From Dama dama (taxonomy: Eukaryota; Chordata; Mammalia; Artiodactyla; Cervidae): a stretch of DNA of 64,000 nt. The DNA lies in assembly GCF_033118175.1 (NCBI RefSeq), contig NC_083701.1, forward strand, positions 53,705,001-53,769,000, written 5' to 3'. Below, one piece after another: positions 1 to 11,152 of the stretch. The translations under genes were made by a program, and so were the position numbers. Below the pieces are notes generated by a model. It ran no database searches, was not told the DNA's origin, and was given only the letters and a program-made list of their open reading frames with translations. Every line of letters begins with the position of its first letter. Positions within the stretch are counted from its first letter, which is position 1.

Positions 1-1945
1 TCACTAAAGGGACGCTGACTTTTGTCAAGTGATTTCTGCGTCTGTCGAGATGATGGTATGATTTTTATCCTTCATTTTGTTAACATAGTATGTGATTGCA
101 TTTATTGATCTGCAGCTACTCAACCATCATTGTGGCCCTGGAATAATTAATCATTTCATGTTGTATCATCCTTTTAATGTATTATTGAATTTGACTTGCT
201 AGACTTTTCTTGGTTTTTTCATCTGTGTTCATCAGGGATATTGGTCTGTAGATTTCCTGTTTTGTGGTGTTATTGTCTGGTTTTGGTATCAAGGTAATGC
301 TGAGCTAGCAAAATTAGTTAGGATGTGTCCCCTACTCTTCCCCCTCCCCAAAAAGAGTTTGAAAAGAACTAATATTAATTCTTCTTTAGATGTTCAGTAG
401 AATTCACCAGTGAAGCTACCTGGTCCTGGACTTTTGTTTGTTGAGAGATTTTGATTACTCCTTGCTAGTAATTGGCCTGTTCAGATTTTCTGTTTCTTCA
501 TGATTCAGTTTTGGTGAGTTTGTTCATTTCCTCTAGGTTGTCCAATTTGTTAGCATATAATAGTTCGTAGCAGTTTCTTATACTTTGTTGAATGTCTGTG
601 GTATGAGTTGTAATGTCTCCTTCATTTCTGATTTCATTTCTCTTTTTCTTGGCATATCTACCTGAAGCATTTTTAATTTTGTGTATTTTTTTCAAGAAAT
701 CCATTCTTAGTTTTATTGATCTTTTCATTGTCTTTTAAGTCTCTTATTTCATTTATTTTTACTTGGATTTTTTTGTTTTTTTCCTTCCTTCTACTAACTT
801 TGAACTTGGTTAATTTTTAGTTCCTTGAGATGTATGTACAAGTTAGGTTATTTGAGATCATTCTTATTATAGGCAGTTATTGGAATGAATTTCCCTCTCA
901 GAACTGCTTTTGCTGTGTTCCATAAATTTTGGTGTATTGAATTCACATTGAATTTAATCTCCACATATTTGTAAATGTTTGAGTTTTCTTCTTATAGTTG
1001 ATATCAAGTTTTTTGTGATCACAAAAGATCCTGATACCTTTTAGTTTTGTTAAATTTATTAATTCTTGTTTTTTAGCCTAACATGATCTATCCTGTAGGA
1101 TGTGCTATGCATGCTTGAAAAGAGTGTTTATGCTGTTGCCTTTGGGTGGAATGTTGTGTTTATATCTTTTAAGGCCATATGGTTTAATGTATCTTTGAAG
1201 GCCAATAGTTCCTTATTAATTTTCTATCTGGATAATATGTGCATTGGTGAAGGTGGCTTATTGAAGTCCCCTATTATTATTGTATTGCTGTCTCTTTCTC
1301 ATTTTAGATCTGTTAATGTTTGCTTTATATAGACAAGTGTGCTCCTAAGTTTGGTTCATAAATATGTACAAATTTTTGTTGGATTGACCCTTTTACTATT
1401 ATATAGTGACCTTCATTGTGCCTTATTGTAGTCTTTGTGTTAAAGTGTATTTTGTCTGACATAATTGAGCTACCTCCAGTTTGTTTTGGTTTGCCTGGAA
1501 TATCTTTTTCCATCTCTTTACTTTTAGTCTTCGTGTTTCCTTATATGCAGTGAGTCTCTTATAGGCAGCATATAAATGGTTCAGGTTTTTTAGTTCATTC
1601 ATCCAGTCTTTTGATTGATGGTTTTATTTTAATCAATTTACATTTAAAGTAATTATTAAGAATGTATTCTGTTTTGAAGTTGCTCTTTTCCTTTCTTCTT
1701 CTGTTGATTACTTCTTTTGTGATTTAATTTTTTTCTCCAATAGTATATTTAGATTCCTTTATCTTCTTTATATTTACTTGAGGTTTTTGCTTTGTTGTTA
1801 CCATGAAGCTGACATAAAACAACTTACGTTTATAACACTCTGTTTTAAGTTTATAACAACTTAAGTTTGAACAGTTCTAAAGCTCTACAACCCCTACCCC
1901 ATGTTTTGTTTCTGATCTCACAATTTACATCTTTTTATCTTGTTT

Positions 1946-2153
1946 GTGTGTTAGTTGCTTAGTCGTGTCTGACTTTTTGCGACCCCATGGACTGTAGCCT
2001 GCCAGGCTCCTCCATCCTTGGGATTTTCCAGGCAAGAATACTGGAGTGGATTGCCATTTCCTTTTCCTGGGGATCTTCCCAACCCAGGGACTGAACCTGG
2101 GCCTCCTGCATTGCAGGCAGACTCCTTACAGTCTGAGCCACCAGGGAAGCCCA
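1946..2153 (-). mobile_element. Bov-tA SINE
   Basis: Minus-strand tRNA-derived ruminant SINE: it reads 'agtcgtgtctgac' then the complement of the tRNA-like head ending at 'ccagggaagccca'. A 12-bp target duplication, tttatcttgttt, is present at 1934-1945 and 2154-2165, so the borders are exact and the insertion is younger than the surrounding L1. Confidence 0.93.
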
Positions 2154-3028
2154 TTTATCTTGTTTATCCCTCAGTAAATTGTTATATCTTTATTTTTACT
2201 ACTTTTGTCATCCTGTCTTTATAAATTAACCCACACCCTTTACAACCTAGATGATTCAGAATTTTACTATATTCTGTACATTTGCCAGTGAGATATATAC
2301 TTTTATGGTTTTCTTTTTACTAATTGGCTCCATTTTGTTTCAGCTTAAAGAGGTTTCATTGACATATCTTATTAGGCCAGTCAATTGGTGATGTACTATT
2401 TCAGTTTTTGCCTGTCTGGAAAATTCTTTCTCCTCGCATTCTGAATGACAACTTTGCCAGGTAGAGTACTCTTGGCTGGAAGATTTTTCCTTTCAGCACT
2501 TTGAAAGTATTGTGCTACTTCCTTCTGGCCTCCATAGTTTCTGCTGAAAAAATCTGCTCATAGTCTTATGGGGTTCCCTTGTATGTAAAAAGTTTTTTCT
2601 TGTTCCACCTCTGTAGCTTTGATGCATTAATTACAAGGTGTCTTGTGGGTCTGACTTTGGGATCTTCATATTTGGAACTCTGTGGGCTTCCTGGGTCTGA
2701 TTATCTGTTTCCTTACCCAAATAATGGAAAATTTCCACCATTCTATCTTCAAATAAGTTTTCTGTCACTTTTTCTCTCTCTTCTCCTTCTGGGGTTCCAT
2801 AATGTAAAAGTTAGTCTGCTTGATGTTGTCCCTTAAGCTGTCTTCACTTTTTTCATTCTTTTTCCTTTTTGCTGCTCTGATTGAGTGAGTTGAACTATCC
2901 TAAGTTTGACCTCAGTGATCCTTTTGTGTCTTTTTATCTTCACTTTATTCAGTTATTGCATTCTTCAGCTCTGTGACTTTTATTTGACACTTTCTTTGAT
3001 CTTCTAAAGCTTTATTGAAGTTCTCACT

Positions 3029-3217
3029 TCATTCGTTCCTACTTCTCTCAGTCTCGGTGGGCATCTTTATGACCATTATTTTGAATTCTTTATCAGTTAA
3101 ATCACTTATTGCTGTATCATTAAGGTCTCTTTCTGAGGTTTTATCTTGTTTTTCCCTTTGAAGCATATTCCTCTGTTTCTTCATTTTCCTTGACTTGCTG
3201 TGTTGGTTTTTGTCCAT
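3029..3217 (-). pseudogene. L1 ORF1 N-terminal remnant (62 codons)
   Basis: The minus frame starts MDKNQHSKSRKMKKQRN, which is the conserved L1 ORF1p N-terminus of mammalian L1s. It continues with the 'NDTAISDLTDKEFKIMVIK' stretch that precedes the coiled coil. ORF1p is an RNA-binding trimer of about 330-370 residues; here the frame ends after 62, so it is a dead fragment. Its ATG at 3217 fixes the border between the 5'UTR (right) and the coding part (left) of this L1. Confidence 0.8.
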
Positions 3218-4085
3218 TAAATAAAATAGCCACCTCTTCCAGTTAAAGAAGTGGTCTTATAAAGGAGATGAAGCTTAATTGTTGCACTCTGCCCCTAGTT
3301 CTTTGTTGCCTCTCAAACTTTGTGATTGTCCAGGCATCTTATTTTGGCTTTCAGTAGTTGAGGGTGTGCCAAGACCTATTAGCGTCCCAAAATGGAGGAT
3401 CTCAGTCAGCACCTGAATTCAGTCTGATTGGAAGCCAGACCCTCAGACATCACCTTTTAAAGTATGCAAGTATGTACAGTCCTGTGGACTGTAAACATAA
3501 GTCCCGCTGTCCACCAGAACCAGATGATCTAGAGCTGTACCCTGGGCAACAGGCACAAAAAATTGGGGCACCAGATGAGTATACAAGCTCCTTTCCTAGA
3601 AATACTAGTGACTTAGAGTAAGGCAGAGGGAATGTGCAAAGATGGCAACCACTGGCCTCAGCCTCCAAAAAGCAACTCAGTAATCTTTTATATACATCAC
3701 ACCAGAAGCCTATCATTACTCTGAAGCTCTAGGACAGGCAAAGAGTCCTTTTTCACAGAAAGACTGGGAGTGTATCTTGCCATCTGCATTAAGCCCTGAT
3801 AGTGGTAGCCAACTAGGAACTGTCTCTAATTGCTATAGTCCCACAGTACCAGGAACACAAGTCTCACTGACTATCAGACCCAGGCCAACAGTGAGCATCC
3901 CCTGGGCAGCAGCCACAAAAACCAGGGTACTAGATGGGAAAGCAGGGGCACCAGATGTGTGTACAAGGTTCTCTCTGGGAGATACTGGTGCTTTGAGGAG
4001 ATGCAGAGGGAGAGTGCAGGAGATAGTGCTTACTGGCCTCTGTCCCTAAAGTGTATTTCAGTAGGCTCCTAGTTGGGTATTGAAT
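3218..4085 (-). repeat. L1 5'UTR with two tandem ~360-bp units
   Basis: This stretch lies directly upstream of the ORF1 start and is GC-richer than its surroundings. Two related blocks start near 3543 ('gggcaacaggcacaaaaa') and 3904 ('gggcagcagccacaaaaa'). Both continue into similar text ('caccagatg', 'tacaag', 'gatactggtg', 'gcagaggga'), giving a period of about 361 bp. Tandem promoter monomers are known from some mammalian L1 5'UTRs; assignment to this L1 is by position. Transcription from it would run leftward, antisense to NUDCD1. Confidence 0.6.
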
Positions 4086-4929
4086 TAAAAGCTTGCCCCT
4101 CCATCATGGGAGGAGGTGAGTTCAGTATCCTTTTTCATTGCTATCTTGAACCAGTATCTCAGTTGAGTTAAACTTGAGGCCAAAGTTTTTTTGTATAATG
4201 ACAAGCATTTTGATTTTTCTATTATGTCACTTTTTATGAATATAGGCCAAGATTCAGTGAAATAAAAATGCATAAATGTTGATGTTGGGAATAAGTGGAC
4301 TGATAATAACTGGAACATCTCCAACAAATAATACTCAGTCCATCTTTTCAAAAACAGATTTGGTAGGTCAGTGTATTGTGTGCAAGTCAAGGTCTAGCTG
4401 GTTAAATGTAGCTTGTACAAAAATAATGTCTTGTTATACCCAAGAGATACCACTTGGCTTGTCACTGGGCAAAGGAATGAAGGAGGCTTTATTGTGGCTA
4501 TTCAGTAGTACATCCATTTTAGGCTTCAAATACTTGGGTAATTTGTACTCTTTTCTGCAGTGTTTATTTCAAGTTTCTCTTCATTTGTTGTGACTTTGGA
4601 CAATTTGAAATTCCCTACACATGGAAAGGTCAGTGTATGTCCTAATTTTAGAGAAGAAAAAGCACTAAAACAGAAAGGTCATGACTCTATATTGTAAATG
4701 ACAGGTTTCCCAAAATACAAATTCCCTCAATGAAATGTAAATCAGGGTTAGAGTATGGCATTTGGAAAATAAAATGTTAAATGAATATATGTCGCAACAT
4801 AATAAAAGAGAAATATTAAATTTCAGAACTGAAGAAGAAAAGTAATGAGATGTGATCACTGGGGTGTAAAGTTCAAATCAGCATTTTAGATATAGTTGAA
4901 AATGAATTATTTTTGCTTTTTTCCAAAAT
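4086..4929. other. Intronic DNA without recognised features
   Basis: AT-rich sequence in the NUDCD1 intron. Open frames of about 100 codons occur on both strands (4085-4390 minus, 4276-4593 plus) but they overlap each other and show no known motif. I see no exon with matching splice sites. Confidence 0.5.
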
Positions 4930-5210
4930 ATTAACCACTAGCCACATAGCTTTCAAGCAGTTGAAATGTGACTGGTTTGAGATGTACTGTAAGTGTGAAG
5001 TATACAACCAGATTTTGAAACTTAGCGTGAAAAAAGAATATGAGATATGTTGTTAATGATGATTTTTTATATGAATGTTCATGTTGAAATGATAATTGAT
5101 TAGTTAAGTAAAATGCATTTATTAAAATTAATATATCCCATTTCTCTTTACTTTTTAATATGACTACTAGAAAACTTAAAATTTTGTAAGTACCTTGCAT
5201 TTTATTACTG
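4930..5210 (+). repeat. Ancient interspersed repeat, family not named
   Basis: The stretch 'aaccactagccacatagc ... gaaatgtgactgg ... gatgtactgtaagtg' followed by 'atgttgaaatgataat' and 'actactagaaaactt' matches the layout of a well-known, very common old mammalian repeat. I cannot name the family with certainty. Divergence is high. Confidence 0.5.
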
Positions 5211-6007
5211 ACAGACAACACTGATCTATAGAGATCAAATTAAATACAGCCTTTTGTTCAATCAAAAGGTGACAGGATGTTTTTAAAAAATTAAACTACA
5301 GTGACTTTTGCAGATCATGTGGTGTTTGTCATTCACTGCTTAAAACCTGAGAATGAAACAGCTGAAAAGAATATTTGTAACTTATAAGTCATTGAGACAG
5401 TAAGCAGAGGAACAGGAAATAGTTCATTTAGATTAATATCATTAATAAAAATAGTAGAAATTGCATGTATTCTGTATACTGATTCTTTCAAAAAGATATT
5501 AAGAATAGGATCAGAGTTTATAGAGCAAGGAAATACATTTAGAAAGTATCTAAATCAGTGGTTCTCCAGCTTTCAAGCTCCTTGGGGTACTGAATTTATA
5601 ATTTATTTGATTACATCAAATTTGACTATAGTAGCAATGAAGCTGTGTAATAATTCCCCTGCTTTTATGATCAGAGTAGATGTATATCTCTGTTACAGTG
5701 TCTGAAAATGGGAGGAGACATTTCCTACTGCTAGTTGTTACTAGAGGATGGACCTGAATCTGACCACTAGATTGATGAAGAGGTGTTCTCTTCTGGAAGA
5801 GTTAGCAACCATCAGAGCACCATTTAAGCAGCTGACTATGAATCAGCTTCTTCCCTGGAAGCAGTCTGCACCCCTGTCCCCAGTTCTTGCTAATTACCAG
5901 GCAGTAAAGTAGGGGACTATTCATTGCCTGATTTACCGTTCAGTTTGATCTGCATGTTTGTTACCAGTCCCCACAGACTTCACTCAGATTGTATAAACTG
6001 AACCATC
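5211..6007. other. Intronic DNA, mostly unrecognised
   Basis: No gene seen. Near 5550 'atcagtggttctccagc' recalls the start of an old MER5-type DNA transposon, but too little of it can be followed to call it. The rest appears single-copy. Confidence 0.4.
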
Positions 6008-6578
6008 AGTTCAGTTCAGTCACTCAGTCGTGTCCGACTCTTTGCGACCCCGTGAATCGCAGCATGCCAGGCCTCCCTGTCCATCACCAACTCCCAGAGT
6101 TTACTCAAACTCATGCCCATCGAGTCGGTGATGCCATCCAGCCATCTCATCCTCTGTCGTCCCCTTCTTCTGCCCCCAACCCCTCCCAGCATCAGAGTCT
6201 TTTCCAACGAGTCAACTCTTCCCATGAGGTGGCCAAAGTACTGGAGTTTCAGCTTCAGCATCAGTCTTTCCAGTGAACACCCAGGATCTCCTTTAGGATG
6301 GATGGACTGGCTGGATCTCCTTGCTGTCCAAGGGACTCTCAAGAGTCTTCTCCAACACCACAGTTCAAAAGCATCAATTTTTCGGCACTCAGCTTTCTTT
6401 ACAGTCCAACTCTCACATCCATACATGACCACCGGAAAAACCATAGCCTTGACTAGATGAACCTTTGTTGGCAAAGTAATGTTTCTGCTTTTTAATATGC
6501 TGTCTAGGTTGGTCATAACTTTCCTTGCAAGCAGTAAGCATCTTTCAATTTCATGGCTGCAATCACTACCTGCAGTGG
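6008..6578 (-). mobile_element. BovB (RTE) LINE 3' fragment, minus strand
   Basis: The left edge 'cagttcagttcagtcactcag' is the complement of the BovB 3' end (…gagtgactgaactgaactg). The element continues rightward to about 6578 and is 5'-truncated, as is usual for BovB. It carries the C-terminal part of the BovB ORF open for 166 codons. It faces the plus-strand BovB at 7553-8850. Confidence 0.92.
6016..6516 (-). pseudogene. BovB ORF2 C-terminal fragment, open 166 codons
   Basis: The frame begins MTNLDSILKSRNITLPTK and runs through the conserved C-terminal stretch with MYGCESWTVKKAE, the region with FELWCWRRLLRVPW, and the RRRGRQRMRWLDG motif to near the end of the BovB protein. It lacks endonuclease and reverse transcriptase, so it cannot act alone. 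The absence of stops over 166 codons points to a rather young copy or to chance. The arginine codon CGA after KKAEC is still intact here, unlike in several other copies of the window. Confidence 0.8.
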
Positions 6579-6699
6579 TAATGGTAAACTACTCAATCTT
6601 TCTTCCTAGGACAAAGAATAAGATAAAGGATTGTGCTCTCATCATTGAAATTAAACATTGCATCTGATGTCCTACTTAGCACATTAAGACAAGAAAAAG

Positions 6700-7200
6700 A
6701 ATTCTGTCTTTATTCAGTCATTATCCTGTACATGAATATACTTACTTATCTACCAAAAAGCACTAGAAAAAGAGAATTTATAAAAGTTACAATATAAAGT
6801 CAATGAACTACTTCTATGTAAAAGACAAAACATATTGGGAATCTAAAAAAGTATACTTTAATTACAGTAGCTTCCATAATATGAAATAATGGTATTAAAC
6901 TGAGCACTAAAAACTTCAAAATATCGCCATGAAACAAGAAGACAAACCTAAGTAAATGGAGACATACAATGTCCATGAATGACAAAACATTATTAAGGTA
7001 TCAATTCTCAAGTTGGCCTACAAATTAAATGCACTTGCAATAAAAATCTGAGCAAATATTTCTGTACAAATTGAAAAGTGACTGTAAAGTTTTTTCAAAA
7101 ACAAAACCAATTTAGGAAAATAAAAACAAAGGTCAAGACTAGAACTATCTGACAGCAAGACTACTACAAAGCTTTAGAAATCAAGCCAGTATAGCACTCT
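6700..7200 (+). mobile_element. Old L1 ORF2 fragment
   Basis: Plus-strand text such as 'ggtatcaattctcaag', 'caataaaaatctgagcaa' and 'aatcaagccagtatagc' follows the L1 ORF2 region downstream of the reverse transcriptase, highly diverged. No frame survives. Confidence 0.6.
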
Positions 7201-7204
7201 CTAA

Positions 7205-7390
7205 ACAAGGGATCAGCAAACTTTTACTTAAAGGGTCAGATAGTAAATACTTCAGGGCTAAGGGCCATATGGTCTCTTTTAAAACCACTCAACTGTTTAT
7301 ATAGTATATAAGCAGCCACAGACAATACACAAATAAATGACTATAGTTTTTATTCCAACAAAACTCTTACCAATCAGGTGGGGACAGGTA
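7205..7390 (+). repeat. Ancient mammalian interspersed repeat
   Basis: 'gggatcagcaaacttttac', 'aagggtcagatagtaaata', 'gggccatatggtctctttt' and 'agcagccacagacaataca' are in the order known from a common old mammalian repeat (the 'cagcaaactttttctgtaaag' type). Family name not assigned. Confidence 0.6.
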
Positions 7391-7552
7391 ACCAATAGGT
7401 TACTTATCCTGTTCTAGATACAAACCATTTGCCACGGACATGTATTACAAATCTCTCTTCCTCACTGCACATTTCCTTCTATACTCTCATAATGTTATCT
7501 TTTGATAAACAGATGTTCTGAATTTTGATCCAGCTGAACACATGTTTTTTAA

Positions 7553-8850
7553 TACTACCGCATAATTGCACTCATCTCACATACTAGTAAAGTAATGCTC
7601 AAAATTCTCCAAGCCAGGCTTCAGCAATACGTGAACCATAAACTTCCAGATATTCAAGCTGGTTTTAGAAAAGGCAGAGGAACCAGAGATCAAATTGCCA
7701 GTATCCACTGGATCATCGAAAAAGCAAGAGAGTTCCAGAAAAACATCTATTTCTGCTTTATTGACTACGCCAAAGCCTTCGACTGTGTAGATCACAATAA
7801 ACTGTGGAGAATTCTGGAAGAGATGGAAATACCAGACCACCTGACCTGCCTCTTGAGAAACCTGTATGCAGGTCAGGAAGCAACAGTTAGAACTGGACAT
7901 GGAACAACAGACGGGTTCCGGACAGGAAAAGGAGTACATCAAGGCTGTATATTGTCACCCTGCCTATTTAACTTATATGCAGAGTACATCATGAAAAACG
8001 CTGGGCTGGAAGAAGCACAAGCTGGAATCGAGATTGCCAGGAGAAATATCAATAACCTCAGATATGCAGATGACACCACCCTTATGGCAGAAAGTGAAGA
8101 GGAACTAAAAAGCCTCTTGATGAAAGTGAAAGATTAGAGTGAAGAAGTTGGTTTAACACTCAACATTCAGAAAACTAAGATCATGGCATCTGCTCCCATC
8201 ACTTCATGGGAAATAGATGGGGAGACAGTGGAAACTGTGTCAGACTTTATTTTGGGGGGCTCCAAAATCACTGCAGATAGTGATTGCAGCCATGAAATTA
8301 AAAGATGCTTACTGCTTGCAAGGAAAGTTATGACCAACCTAGACAGCATATTAAAAAGCAGAAACATTACTTTGCCAACAAAGGTTCGTCTAGTCAAGGC
8401 TATGGTTTTTCTGGTGGTCATGTATGGATGTGAGAGTTGGACTGTGAAGAAAGCTGAGTGCTGAAAAATTGATGCTTTTGAACTGTGGTGTTGGAGAAGA
8501 CTCTTGAGAGTCCCTTGGACAGCAAGGAGATCCAACCAGTCCGTCCATCCTAAAGGAGATCAGTCTTGGGTGTTCATTGGAAGGACCTATGCTGAAGCTG
8601 AAACTCCAGTACTTTGGCCACCTCATGTGAAGAGTTGACTCGTTGGAAAAGACTCTGATGCTGGGAGGGGTTTGGGGCAGGAGGAGAAGAGGATGACAGA
8701 GGATGAGATGCTGGATGGCATCACCGACTCGATGGACATGAGTTTGAGTAAACTCTGGGAGTTGGTGATGGACAGGGAGGCCTGGCATGCTGCGATTCAT
8801 GGGGTCGCAAAGAGTCGGACACGACTGAGTGACTGAACTGAACTGAACTA
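7553..8850 (+). mobile_element. BovB (RTE) LINE, 5'-truncated, plus strand
   Basis: Runs from the reverse-transcriptase region ('cataattgcactcatctcac') to the standard BovB end 'gactgaactgaactgaac'. It is in sense orientation to NUDCD1 within its intron. It holds an intact YADD region but several stops (8135-8137, 8462-8464). About 1.3 kb of the roughly 3.2-kb element is present. Confidence 0.93.
7595..8137 (+). pseudogene. BovB reverse-transcriptase fragment, open 180 codons
   Basis: The frame holds reverse-transcriptase palm and fingers motifs in order: FRKGRGTRDQIASI, CFIDYAKAFDCVDHNKLW (first catalytic aspartate), GVHQGCILSPCLFNLY, and LRYADDTTLMAES with the YADD catalytic pair near residue 156. 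It is stopped by TAG at 8135-8137, where related copies read a glutamate codon (GAG). The frame reopens at 8183-8464 with the C-terminal domain. It is a dead retrotransposon gene, since the endonuclease is absent. Confidence 0.85.
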
Positions 8851-9731
8851 GTTGAGGGGTGTTTTTTTGTAATTATTATCAGAGTTGATGTATAATGTTG
8901 TAAATTAGTTTCAAGTGTACAGCAAAGTGATTCAGTTACACATATACATATATCCTTTTTCAGATTTGTATTCCATTTAGATTATTAGAGAGTATTGAGT
9001 AGAGTTCTCTGTGCAATACAGTAGGTCCTTGGAGGTTATCTATTTTAAATATAGTAGTATGTATTTGTCAAAACCAAGCTCCCAAATTCTTCTCCCTCCC
9101 CCACCTGTCCCTTTTGGTAACTATAGTTTGTTTGCTGAACCTATAAGTGTTTTCTGCTTTCTAAGTAAGTTCATTTGTGTCATTTTTTAAGATTTCACAT
9201 AGAAGTGATATATTGTTTTTCTCTGTCTTCACTTAGTATGATAATCTCCATCCATGTTGCTGCAAATGGCATTATTTCATCTTCTTAGTGCAATATTCCA
9301 TTGTATATATGTACCACATTTTCTTTATCCATTCGTCTGTTCATGGACATTTAGGTCCTTCCATGTCTTGGCTATTGTAAACAACGCTGCAGTGAACATC
9401 AGAGTGCATGCATCCTTTCTAAGCATGGGTTTCTCTGGATATTTGCCCAGGAGTAGGACTGCTGGATCATATGGTAGCTGTTTTTAGATTTTAAGGAATC
9501 CGATTACTGTTCATCATAGTGGCTGTACCAGTTTACATTCCCACCCACAATGTAGGAGAGCTCCCTTTTCTCCATACCTTCTCCAACATTTATTATTTGT
9601 AGATTTTTAATGAAGACCATTCTGACTGGTGTGAGGTGATACCTCATTGTTGTTTTGATTTGCACTTCTCTAATAATTAGTGATGTTGAGCTTCTTTTCA
9701 TGTGCCTCTTAGCCATTTCTATGTCTTCTTT

Positions 9732-9855
9732 TCTCTCTCTCTCTCCTTTGAATGCACAGCTTGCAGGGTCTTCGTTCCCTGACCACAGATTGAACTTGGG
9801 CCCCTGGGAGTGGGAGTGCTGAGTCCTAACCACTGTACTGCCAGGAAAGTCCCTG
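9732..9855 (-). mobile_element. CHR-type tRNA-derived SINE
   Basis: The complement reads as the CHR SINE of cetartiodactyls: 'gggactttcctggcagtac' then 'gtggttaggactc' and a tRNA-like B box near 'ttcaatctgtggtcaggg'. A target duplication tatgtcttcttt lies at 9720-9731 and 9856-9867, which fixes both borders and shows insertion into the L1. Confidence 0.85.
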
Positions 9856-10387
9856 TATGTCTTCTTTGGAGTAATGTCTGTTTAGATCTTCTGCCCATTT
9901 TTTGATTGGGTGGTTTGTTTTTTTGCTATTGAACTGCCTGAGCTATTTGTACATTTTGGAGATTAAGCCCTTGTTGGTTGCATTGTTTGCAAATATTTTC
10001 TCCCATCCTGTGAGCTGTCCTTTCATTTTGTTTATAGTTTCCTTTGCCATGCAAAAGTTTTTGAGTTTAATTAGGTCCCCTTTGTTTATTTTTGTTTTCC
10101 ATTTCTTATTTATTTTAAAATAATATTTATTACTTTACTTTCCATTACTCTAAGAGATGGATTGAAAAAGATTGCTGCAATTTATGTCCAAGTGTTCTGC
10201 CTATGTTTCCCTCTGAGTTTTATAGTATGTGGTCTTGTATTTTGGTCTTTAATCCATTTTGAATTTATTCTTGTATATGGTGTTAAAAAATGTTCTAGTT
10301 GCATTCTTTTACATTTAGATGTCCAGTTTTCCCAGCAGCACTTATAAGAGACTGTGTTTTCTCCACTGTATATTCTTGTCTCCTTTG

Positions 10388-10583
10388 AAGTGAAAGTCAC
10401 TCAATTGTGTCTGACTCTTTGTGACCCCATGGACCCCAATTCTCTATCCATCGGATTCTCCAGGCAAGAACAATGGAGTGGATTGCCATTTCCTTCTCCA
10501 GAGGATCTTCCTGACCCAGGCATTGAACCGGGTCTCCTGCATTGCAGGCAAATTCTTTATTGTCTGAGCTACCAGGAAAGCCC
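10388..10583 (-). mobile_element. Bov-tA SINE unit (left part of nested block)
   Basis: Complement of Bov-tA: it starts at 'aagtgaaagtcactcaattg' and ends at the tRNA-like head 'ctaccaggaaagccca'. The left flank carries tcttgtctcctttg (10374-10387), which recurs with one mismatch at 11479-11492 after the whole block. The outer border is therefore shared with the SINE dimer at 11153-11478. Confidence 0.88.
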
Positions 10584-10671
10584 AAAAGTTTCCTGAGACC
10601 TCTTCCTTCCCTCCTGTTTTTTGAGGCCCAAGAAGATCGTGCTGTTTTCTGTGTTAATACATTATGTGTGC
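10584..10671. other. Short spacer in the nested block, origin unknown
   Basis: 88 bp between the SINE unit and the LTR. On the complement it reads 'cttcttgggcctcaaaaaa', reminiscent of 'tcttttgggcctagaaaag' at the other end of the LTR (near 11130-11149). It could therefore be retroviral leader or flanking duplication. Not assigned. Confidence 0.3.
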
Positions 10672-11152
10672 TGTGTAAGGTATAGTGTGGGCGAGGCAGA
10701 AAAGGAAAGACAACCTCAACAGAAGTAGGTTACCTTTATTCAGGCAAAGAGGGGCGACAGTCGGCCTAACGACCAGGCTGAGCCCCGAGAGGGATCAGGG
10801 AGGCTTCATACTTATAGGGAGGTTTGTGGAAGCGATAAGGGAAACATTAATCAGGCTGGATGTTTTGAGTATTCTTTTGTTGAGATGACATGTGTAGTTG
10901 GGCAGGGGGTGATAAGTCTTCTGGGCATGTGTAGGGGATGGGCAGTTTCCGGAGAGGGGGCGATAAGTTTTCTGGGCAGGTGTAGGGGTTGGAAGGTTTC
11001 TGGACAGGGGTTGATAAGTCCCAGGTAGATGCAACCAGCCTGGAGCACCAGGGTGGAACTAAAGTTCTGTTTTGTTTTCTCCGAAGTTAGATGATTCAGC
11101 AAGGGGCCTTTGAGACTGTTGTTCTCTTTTCTAGGCCCAAAAGACTCCTTCA
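10672..11152 (-). mobile_element. Solo LTR of an endogenous retrovirus, minus strand
   Basis: On the minus strand the block starts TGAAGGAG, has a TATA-like 'ctataagtatgaagcc' near 10807-10822, then AATAAA near 10736, and ends in a U5-like tail near 'cttacaca'. About 480 bp, TG…CA ends. No gag, pol or env remains. A 51-bp tandem array lies in the U3-like part. Family (ruminant ERV) not assigned; the exact ends are uncertain because SINE sequence abuts on the right. Confidence 0.65.
10897..11023. repeat. 51-bp tandem repeat, about 2.5 copies, inside the LTR
   Basis: 'ataagt' starts recur at 10912, 10963 and 11014, exactly 51 bp apart. Each unit continues with 'ttctgggca.gtgtagggg' in the two full copies. 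Because 51 is a multiple of 3, a minus frame crosses it as a repeating peptide, which is only a consequence of the period. In retroviral U3 regions such arrays are often enhancers; that role is inference here. Confidence 0.8.

Larger units (their letters stand above)
1..4085 (-). mobile_element. L1 LINE, minus strand, cut by the window edge
   Basis: Read on the minus strand, this is an L1 running from its 5'UTR (right) through ORF1 (start codon near 3217) into ORF2 (left). The reverse-transcriptase part of ORF2 lies at the left edge, where the complement of the usual 'gatgcagaaaaagcatttga' region is recognisable but diverged. ORF2 is broken by many stops and is shorter than a full 3.8-kb ORF2, so internal deletions are likely. 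A Bov-tA SINE with a clean target duplication splits it at 1946-2153. The element lies antisense to NUDCD1 inside its intron. Family by eye only: an L1 older than the young ruminant L1. Confidence 0.85.

Noticed and set aside
7577..7942. 121-codon minus frame opposite BovB
   Set aside because: Shadow of the reverse-transcriptase codons; the same antisense text recurs at 20957-21310.
10795..11034. Repeating peptide in the minus frame of the LTR
   Set aside because: The repetition follows from the 51-bp DNA period being a multiple of three; LTR U3 is non-coding.
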